Shown one piece after another: positions 5,561 through 12,123 of a DNA stretch of 12,123 nt. Position 1 is the first letter of the stretch; the number at the start of each line of letters is the position of its first letter. A program made the position numbers and the translations under genes. The stretch is from Actinomycetota bacterium (GTDB lineage Bacteria > Actinomycetota > Thermoleophilia > Gaiellales > Gaiellaceae), in NCBI GenBank assembly GCA_019236545.1, contig JAFAIV010000331.1, positions 1-12,123 on the forward strand. Direction: 5' to 3'. A model generated the notes under the pieces. That model saw nothing but the letters and a program-made list of their open reading frames with translations, was not told where the DNA came from and did no database searches.

Positions 5561-6831
5561 ACGTCTTCGTCGAGGCTTCGTGTCAGAACGCGGCGGACGA
5601 GGTGGAGCGCCATCGCCACCGAGCGGGCGCGGATCGAGGCCCGGTCGCCCGGGAAGGAGAGCTCGCGCCCGCGGCCGCCCTCGGGCCCCTCGGCGTGGAC
5701 GTAGACGAGGCCGACGGGCTTCTCCGGGGTGCCGCCGCCGGGGCCGGCGACGCCCGTCACGGAGACCGCGACGTCGGTGCCGAGCCGCTCTCTCGCGCCC
5801 TTCGCCATCGCCTCTGCGACCTCGGCGGAGACGGCGCCGTGGGCCGCCAGGAGCTCCTCCGGGACACCGAGCTCGCGCGTCTTGACCTCGTTCCCGTAGG
5901 AGACGACCCCGCCGAGGAAGGCGTCGCTCGAACCGGGGACAGATGTCACTCGGGCGGCGACGAGGCCGCCGGTGCACGACTCAGCCGTGGCCAGCGTCCA
6001 GCCCCGCGCCCGCAGCAGCTGGAGGACGTGCTCCTCGATCGGGCGCTCGTCGCGGCCGTAGATCCAGCGGTCGAGCCGGGAGGAGAGCTCGGCCTCGAGC
6101 GCATCCGCGCGGGCCTCAGCCCCCTGCTCGACGACGAGGTCGACGTGGATCTCGAAGTCCCGCGCGCAGATCGTCGCCTCCACCCCGTCGCCGTCCCCGC
6201 CCGCGTCGTCGAGCGCCCGCGCGACCGCCGACTCGCTGACGCCGAACAGCCGCAGCGCCCGCCGTCCGGGCGCATGTGTGCGCGCGAGCAGCTCGCGCAT
6301 CGGGTCGCTCTCGAGCGCGCCCGGCCAGAGCCGCTGCAGCTCGCTCGGCGGCCCCGGGAGGACGACGACCACGCAGCCGCTGGGCGCACGCAGGACGAGG
6401 CCGGGCGCGGTGCCGGCGAGGCCGATGACGACCGACCCCTCCGGCCGCGTCGCCTGCTTCGTCACGCCCGGCGCGAAGTCCGCGTACGGCCGGTTCAGGC
6501 GCTCCGCCGCGGCGCGCGAGACCGCCTCGATCCGCCCCTCCAGCTCCGCGTCGACGAACAACCCCACGCCTGCCGCCTGCGCGACGAGCTCGACCGTGCG
6601 GTCGTCGTGCGTCGGTCCGAGCCCGCCGGAGACGAGCAGCGCATCCGCCTCCAGGCCCTCCCGCAGCACCGCCTCGAGCTCGGCCGGCGCGTCGCCGACG
6701 ATCGTGATCCGCGCCGGCTCGAGCCCGTGCGAGAGCGTCTCGCGCGCGAGGAACGGCCCGTTGAGGTCGCTGCGCTCGCCCCGGACGAGCTCGCTGCCCG
6801 TCGCGACGACGACGGCGCGAGGCCGGCTCAA
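5557..6831 (-). CDS. cinA: CinA-family protein: MoCF-like pyrophosphatase domain plus NMN amidohydrolase domain
   Basis: This is a 424-residue two-domain CinA. The N-terminal part (about 6-170) is the MoCF/COG1058 domain with ATGSELVRG at 10-18 and GGLGPTHDDRT at 69-79. In the family this domain hydrolyses ADP-ribose and related pyrophosphates. The C-terminal part (about 262-420) is the PncC domain, which deamidates nicotinamide mononucleotide in pyridine nucleotide recycling. It carries TAESCTGG at 282-289 and VTGVAGPGGGTPEKPVG at 358-374. The start is TTG 6831-6829, which overlaps the TGA of the RodZ-like gene as TTGA. It gives the usual family length, but no Shine-Dalgarno is visible, so it may depend on coupled translation. 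cinA next to recA is common in Gram-positive bacteria, where the name comes from competence induction. Confidence 0.95.
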   Translation of the reverse strand: MSRPRAVVVATGSELVRGERSDLNGPFLARETLSHGLEPARITIVGDAPAELEAVLREGLEADALLVSGGLGPTHDDRTVELVAQAAGVGLFVDAELEGRIEAVSRAAAERLNRPYADFAPGVTKQATRPEGSVVIGLAGTAPGLVLRAPSGCVVVVLPGPPSELQRLWPGALESDPMRELLARTHAPGRRALRLFGVSESAVARALDDAGGDGDGVEATICARDFEIHVDLVVEQGAEARADALEAELSSRLDRWIYGRDERPIEEHVLQLLRARGWTLATAESCTGGLVAARVTSVPGSSDAFLGGVVSYGNEVKTRELGVPEELLAAHGAVSAEVAEAMAKGARERLGTDVAVSVTGVAGPGGGTPEKPVGLVYVHAEGPEGGRGRELSFPGDRASIRARSVAMALHLVRRVLTRSLDEDV

Positions 6832-7508
6832 CCGGCGAGGCGGGTCGTGCGCGACGGCGTCACGAGCACGCGCAGGTTCCGCGCCGCCGGCAGCGAGACC
6901 GGCCGTCCGCCGAGCGTGATCCGCAGCAGGCCCGGGTCGCGGGCGAAGAGGTAGAAGCGCCTTCCCGTCAGCGTCTGCCGCGAGCCGCCCTCGATCGTCC
7001 CCTGGAGCAGCAGCGGCCCCGACGCCTCTCCCTGGCGGATGACGACGTAGCTGCCCTTCCCCACGCCGACGAGCGTGAGCGCGGCCGGCGCGGCGACGCG
7101 CGGCGTGGACGCCGGCGTGGAGGTCGGCGAGCTGCCGCCGAACTTCCACGCGACGATCACGAGCGCGGCGAGCACCGCGATCCCGAGGAGCGCCAGGAGC
7201 ACGCCTCGGCGCTCGACCGTCCGCTGCCGGACCCGCGGGCGCTGCCGCTGCAGGAGCGGCTCGTCCGCCAGCCCCAGCGCGAAGCGGGACGTGTACTCGT
7301 CGACGTACAGCTGCCCGTCGAGGCCGAGATGGTCGGCGTAGGTACGCAGGAAGCCCTTGATGTACGTGTCGCCCGGGAGGATCGAGAACTCCTCGTCCTC
7401 GAGCGCGCGCAGGTACTTCGCGCGGATCTTCGTGGCGAGCTCGAGCTCCGGGTACCCGAGCCCCTGGCGCACGCGCGCCTCCCGGAGCGAGTTCCCGATC
7501 TCGAACAC
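6828..7508 (-). CDS. RodZ-like helix-turn-helix membrane protein
   Basis: The 226-residue protein has three parts. An N-terminal HTH_25-type domain (about 4-75) carries GNSLREAR at 5-12 and the stretch KIRAKYLRALEDEEF followed by LPGDTYIKGFLRTYA. One membrane helix lies at about 103-121 after a basic stretch. An extracytoplasmic tail follows: a Ser/Thr/Pro linker (about 125-140), then a beta-rich region resembling DUF4115 (about 143-222). This is the layout of RodZ, which links MreB to the membrane in cell-shape control. The HTH of RodZ binds MreB rather than acting mainly on DNA. The GTG start at 7508-7506 begins at the typical FEIGNSLREAR; no clear Shine-Dalgarno is visible. Its stop overlaps the cinA start. 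No mreB is in the window, so the role is by family only. Confidence 0.85.
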   Translation of the reverse strand: MFEIGNSLREARVRQGLGYPELELATKIRAKYLRALEDEEFSILPGDTYIKGFLRTYADHLGLDGQLYVDEYTSRFALGLADEPLLQRQRPRVRQRTVERRGVLLALLGIAVLAALVIVAWKFGGSSPTSTPASTPRVAAPAALTLVGVGKGSYVVIRQGEASGPLLLQGTIEGGSRQTLTGRRFYLFARDPGLLRITLGGRPVSLPAARNLRVLVTPSRTTRLAG

Positions 7509-7526
7509 GCGACCCAGCTTAAGGGG

Positions 7527-7871
7527 TCAATGCTCGAGCCGCAGCAGGAGCTCGTAGACCCCGACGGCGATCGTCGAGGACGCGACGACCGAGAGGCCGG
7601 CGACCGCGAGGACCTTCCCCGCGCGGATCCAGCCGGCGCCGCCGACGCGCTCGAGGCGCCGCGCGATCGCTCCTCGCGCGCCGCGCGCGAAGAGCAGCGC
7701 GGCCACGCCGAGCAGGAAGCCGACGGGGATCGCATACGCGGCGTCGACGAGGCCGGCGCCCGGCACGCGGCGCGTCGCCCAGATCGCGGCCGGCACCGCG
7801 AGCACCGCGAGGGCGCCGCAGACGACGGATGCGAAGGCGCGCGGGTTACTGCTTGACGTAGGGCTGGCCAT
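7527..7871 (-). CDS. Small three-helix membrane protein of unknown function
   Basis: This is a 114-residue protein I do not recognise. It has a short polar N-terminus (MASPTSSSNPRAF) and three predicted membrane helices (about 13-32, 46-63 and 84-108). A basic loop between helices 2 and 3 contains ARGARGAIARRLERVGG. The positive charge suggests this loop is cytoplasmic. The ATG at 7871-7869 lies within the end of the nupQ-like gene, overlapping it by 26 bp, and the stop is 18 bp before the RodZ-like start. Its tight place in the operon and G/C-ending codons in its own frame argue that it is real. It may be a partner of the transporter or of the RodZ-like protein; nothing in the sequence decides. 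Confidence 0.75.
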   Translation of the reverse strand: MASPTSSSNPRAFASVVCGALAVLAVPAAIWATRRVPGAGLVDAAYAIPVGFLLGVAALLFARGARGAIARRLERVGGAGWIRAGKVLAVAGLSVVASSTIAVGVYELLLRLEH

Positions 7872-9069
7872 CCGCTGCGGGCGGGATCGAGCGTCCGATG
7901 ACTCCCGCGACCGCGATCAACGTCAGTGCGTACGGAAGCGCCTGGAAGAGCACGGCGTAGCTGCTCCAGGACGGGATCGTCCCCAGGCGCTGCGCGAGCG
8001 CGCTGGAGAAGCCGAACAGGCAGCAGGCGCCGAACGCCGGGATCGGCCGCCACTTGCCGAAGATCATCGCCGCGAGCGCGATGAAGCCGCGCCCCTCGGT
8101 CATGTTCTGGTTGAACGAGTGCACGAACCCGATCGAGAGGTACGCCCCGCCCATCGCGGAGAGCATCCCGCCGAAGACGACGGAGATGTACCGCGTCCTG
8201 AAGACGGAGATGCCGACCGTGTCGGCGGCCCGCGGGTGCTCCCCGACCGAGCGCAGGCGCAGGCCCGCGGCCGTCCGGAAGAGGAAGAAGTACGCGAGGA
8301 TCACGATCGCGAACGAGAGCCAGATCATCAGGTTCAGGTCGCCGAACGCCTGCGAGAAGAAGTTCGAGCCGCGCGAGATCACGACGTCGGGGATCGACTC
8401 GCCCTTGAGCCAGTTGCCGTTCGACAGGTCGGGCGTGCCGTTCGAGCCGTAGATGTCGATGAACAGGTAGCCGGTGATCCCGAGCGCGAGGAAGTTGATC
8501 GCCGTGCCGCCGACGATCTGGTCCGACCGCAGGTGGATCGCGAAGAACGCGTAGACGAGCGCGAGCGCGCCGCCGGCCCCCATCGCGATCAGCAGGCCGA
8601 GGAGCCAGTTCCCCGTCGTCGCCGCGCCCCAGATCCCGAAGAACGCGCCCGTCAGCATCATTCCCTCGAGACCGATGTTCACGACGCCGCTGCGCTCCGA
8701 GAAGACGCCGCCGAGCGCCGCGTACGTCAGGGGCGTGGCGTAGACGAGCATCGACGCGATCAGTGCCGACCAGACGATCGCCACCTCGAGGTTCGAGCGG
8801 GCCGCCTGCGCGGCGAGGACGGCGAGCGCGAAGCCGAGGACGCCGGAGACGATCGCGCCCCAGCCGATCCGCTTCTCCCCCTGGCGGATCGTCCAGACGC
8901 CAGCAGCGACCGCGACCGCCGCGACGATCGCGGGCCAGACGAGCTGCGTCGTCTCGACCGGCGGCAGGGCGATCCAGAACGCGAAGACGCCGAGGAAGAT
9001 CCCGGCCGCGCCGACCCAGCGCGGGTTGACGCTCCGGATCGCGTCCACGGTGGGCGCGGCGGCCGTCAC
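7846..9069 (-). CDS. ABC transporter permease, nucleoside/BMP-type (NupQ-like)
   Basis: This is the second permease of a BMP-type (CUT2-like) importer for nucleosides or related compounds. The conserved core starts near residue 95 with PLTYAALGGVFSERSG and VVNIGLEGMML (to about 139). A coupling loop RLRSVGEHPRAADTVGI lies near 271-287, and FNQNMTEGRGFIALAAMIFG near 319-338. At 407 residues it is about 90 longer than the Bacillus-type protein. The extra N-terminal part holds three further membrane helices (about 18-36, 42-60 and 68-88). The GTG start at 9069-9067 overlaps the nupP-like TGA as GTGA. The last 26 bp overlap the next gene. Substrate is inferred from family only. Confidence 0.93.
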   Translation of the reverse strand: MTAAAPTVDAIRSVNPRWVGAAGIFLGVFAFWIALPPVETTQLVWPAIVAAVAVAAGVWTIRQGEKRIGWGAIVSGVLGFALAVLAAQAARSNLEVAIVWSALIASMLVYATPLTYAALGGVFSERSGVVNIGLEGMMLTGAFFGIWGAATTGNWLLGLLIAMGAGGALALVYAFFAIHLRSDQIVGGTAINFLALGITGYLFIDIYGSNGTPDLSNGNWLKGESIPDVVISRGSNFFSQAFGDLNLMIWLSFAIVILAYFFLFRTAAGLRLRSVGEHPRAADTVGISVFRTRYISVVFGGMLSAMGGAYLSIGFVHSFNQNMTEGRGFIALAAMIFGKWRPIPAFGACCLFGFSSALAQRLGTIPSWSSYAVLFQALPYALTLIAVAGVIGRSIPPAADGQPYVKQ

Positions 9070-10351
9070 CGCATCACCGCCGCCTGCGCGGCGAGGGCGT
9101 GCCGCCGCAGCTTGATCTTCTTCCGCTGGTTCCAGAACCAGAGCACGAGCACGTCGGCGCCGACGAAGAGGACGACGAGGCCCTGGATGATCAGCGTCAG
9201 GTTCCCGGCGAGGTCGGGCCGGAAGATCGTCGGGTCGAGGTGCCGCGTCGAGGTGCCGTTGACGAGCGCGGCGAAGAGCAGCGACGAGAAGAAGACGCCG
9301 ACCGCGGTGTTCCGGCCGAGCAGCGCGACCGCGATCCCCGTGAAGCCGATCGACGACGCCTGGATGTCGTTGACGTCGATGTGGAACTCCCAGCCGAGCA
9401 CGTCGATCGCGCCGGCGAGGCCCGCGAACATCCCGGAGATCGCGAGCGCGGTGAAGTAGTTCCGCGCCACCCGGATGCCGCCGTAGCGCGCCGCCTCCGG
9501 GTTGAACCCGACCGCGCGCACCGAGAAGCCGAGCGTCGTCCGGTTCAACGTGGCCCAGTAGACGACGAGGCAGGCGAGCGCGATGAAGAAGCCGACGTGG
9601 AGCCCCTGCAGGATCGGGTCGCCCCAGAAGACGTGCAGGTGCGTGTTCGGCTGGATGTCGTGCGACACCGGCACCGAGGCGCCGTTCGCGTGGCTCTGCA
9701 GCGGCCCGCCCAGCGCGAACACCCAGCTGCCGATCCAGTACGCGATCCAGTTGAGCATGATCGTCGAGATCACCTCGTGCGCCCCGACGGTCGCCTTGAG
9801 GAAGCCGGCGATGCCGGCCCACATCGCGCCGGACAGCGTCCCGATCGCGAGCGCGAGCAGGATGTGCACGGGGCCGTTCATCCCGACGAAGGCCGAGGCG
9901 ACCCAGACGCTCATGATCGTCCCGACGGTGTACTGGCCCTGGCCGCCGATGTTGAACATGCCGCACCGGAAGGCGAACGCGACCGCGAGGCCGGTGAGGA
10001 TCAGCGGCGTCATCAGGAGCAGGGTCTGCTGGAGGTTCGTCGCGGCGAGCGTCCGGTCGGCGCCCGTCACCCACGGGAAGAGCCAGTTCAGGCCCGTGCC
10101 GTCGAAGATCGCGCGGTAGGTCGAGAGCGGGTTCGAGCCCGACGCGAGCACGACGAGGCCGCCGATCAGGAAGGCGATGATCGTCGTCAGGAGCGGCGTG
10201 ACGATCCCGCCGGCGCGCTGGTACAGGTCGAGCCGCTTGGCGACGCTCGGCGCGTAGTCGCCGCCGGTCGGCGTCCGCGGCTGCTCCTGCGCGAGCTCCT
10301 GCTCCGCCGCCGTCTCCTCGACCTCGCGCTCGACCGGGGGCTGCTCGTCGC

Positions 10352-10355
<4 letters not shown>
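9066..10355 (-). CDS. ABC transporter permease, nucleoside/BMP-type (NupP-like)
   Basis: This is the first permease of the importer, 429 residues long. Family marks are FAFRCGMFNIGGQGQ at 127-141, VGAHEVISTIMLNWIA at 190-205 and the coupling loop GFSVRAVGFNPEAARYGGI at 276-294. There are about eight to ten membrane helices and a basic C-terminus (QRKKIKLRRHA). Before the first helix (about 51-71) lies a polar tail of some 45 residues, very acidic in the first 25 (EREVEETAAEQELAQEQ), absent from the short Bacillus proteins as I know them. The GTG start at 10355-10353 overlaps the nupO-like TGA as GTGA and has AAGGAGG 7 bases upstream. Confidence 0.94.
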
Positions 10356-11896
<1,541 letters not shown>

Positions 11897-12086
11897 ATGG
11901 CGCGGATCGGCGCGACCCAAATCGCAACGCGTACTACGACAGGGTCGTCGGGATCGAGCCGTGCAGGCCGCCGCCGGCGGACGTGCGCGTCCGATCGTCA
12001 CGTATCGCGTTTCCCGCAGGGGACGGCGTCGGAAACGGCGAGGGGCGGCCCGAAGACCGCCCCTCCAAGCGCCGGTACGGCAGTCG
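11897..12086 (-). promoter_or_regulatory. Hairpin-rich spacer between the binding-protein gene and the ATPase gene
   Basis: These 190 bases hold no gene. In the direction of transcription they carry a strong stem-loop (12065-12040), then a GTTTCC/GGAAAC inverted repeat (12036-12009, 16-base loop), then a CGGACG-CGCA-CGTCCG hairpin (11993-11978) and the palindrome CCGCCGGCGG (11980-11971). A less GC-rich patch follows just before the ATPase start (about 11891-11945). I see no convincing -10/-35 pair. A likely role is to lower expression of the ATPase and permeases relative to the binding protein. Confidence 0.45.
12040..12065 (-). terminator. Stem-loop after the binding-protein gene (terminator or attenuator)
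   Basis: A perfect 9-bp stem (GAGGGGCGG with CCGCCCCTC) with an 8-base loop starts 21 bases after the TAG at 12089-12087. Only a short TTT follows on the minus strand, so termination is probably partial, or the stem protects the upstream mRNA. Confidence 0.6.
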
Positions 12087-12123
12087 CTACTTGACCGTGG
12101 TCGGGATGGTGATCTTCCCGGCC
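12087..12123 (-). CDS. Probable BMP-family substrate-binding lipoprotein, last 12 codons (runs off window)
   Basis: Only the C-terminal residues AGKITIPTTVK and a TAG stop are visible. Endings of the type GKITVPTTP are common in BMP-family (Med/TmpC-like) binding lipoproteins. The gene lies where that protein is normally encoded, directly upstream of the NupO-type ATPase. The call rests on this short ending plus context; the lipobox and ligand residues are outside the window. Confidence 0.7.
   Translation of the reverse strand, partial: AGKITIPTTVK

Overview
The window is a very GC-rich (about 70% by eye) bacterial chromosome segment with GTG and TTG starts more common than ATG. RecA, RecX, CinA and RodZ-like genes in tandem, together with ribonuclease Y, which most mycelial Actinomycetia lack, suggest a deep-branching actinobacterium such as Thermoleophilia. 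This is an inference from gene content and base composition. No mobile element, CRISPR array, rRNA or tRNA is seen. The DNA is almost entirely coding, and no gene-free stretch exceeds 300 bases.

Right part (12123 down to 7846, minus strand): an import operon. It runs from the last codons of a probable BMP-family substrate-binding lipoprotein, through a 190-bp hairpin-rich spacer, to a double-domain ATPase (NupO type) and two permeases (NupP and NupQ types). This is the layout of nucleoside ABC importers. Genes overlap by 4 bp at GTGA junctions.

Middle (7871 down to 3330, minus strand): without a break come a small unknown three-helix membrane protein, a RodZ-like helix-turn-helix membrane protein, cinA, thpR, recA and recX. 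Starts and stops overlap or nearly touch. A LexA-like GAAC-N4-GTTC box with a possible promoter lies inside the end of thpR, 92 bp upstream of the recA start, in a patch of rare A/T-ending codons. This suggests recA-recX can be transcribed separately in the SOS response. recX has no ATG, GTG or TTG start where its conserved N-terminus would need one.

Left part (3329 down to 1): a 254-bp structured leader precedes rny (ribonuclease Y, minus strand). rny converges on, and overlaps by 4 bp, a plus-strand EamA-family transporter gene. That gene diverges from miaB (tRNA methylthiotransferase, minus strand, cut by the window edge) with only 39 bp between the starts. The EamA gene thus sits as an opposite-strand wedge between rny and miaB.

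The chromosome core (cinA-thpR-recA-recX-rny-miaB) serves recombination and RNA processing or modification. The importer is attached upstream in the same direction. I see no wholly novel system. The most interesting signals are regulatory: the embedded SOS box, the missing recX start codon and the structured leaders of rny and nupO.
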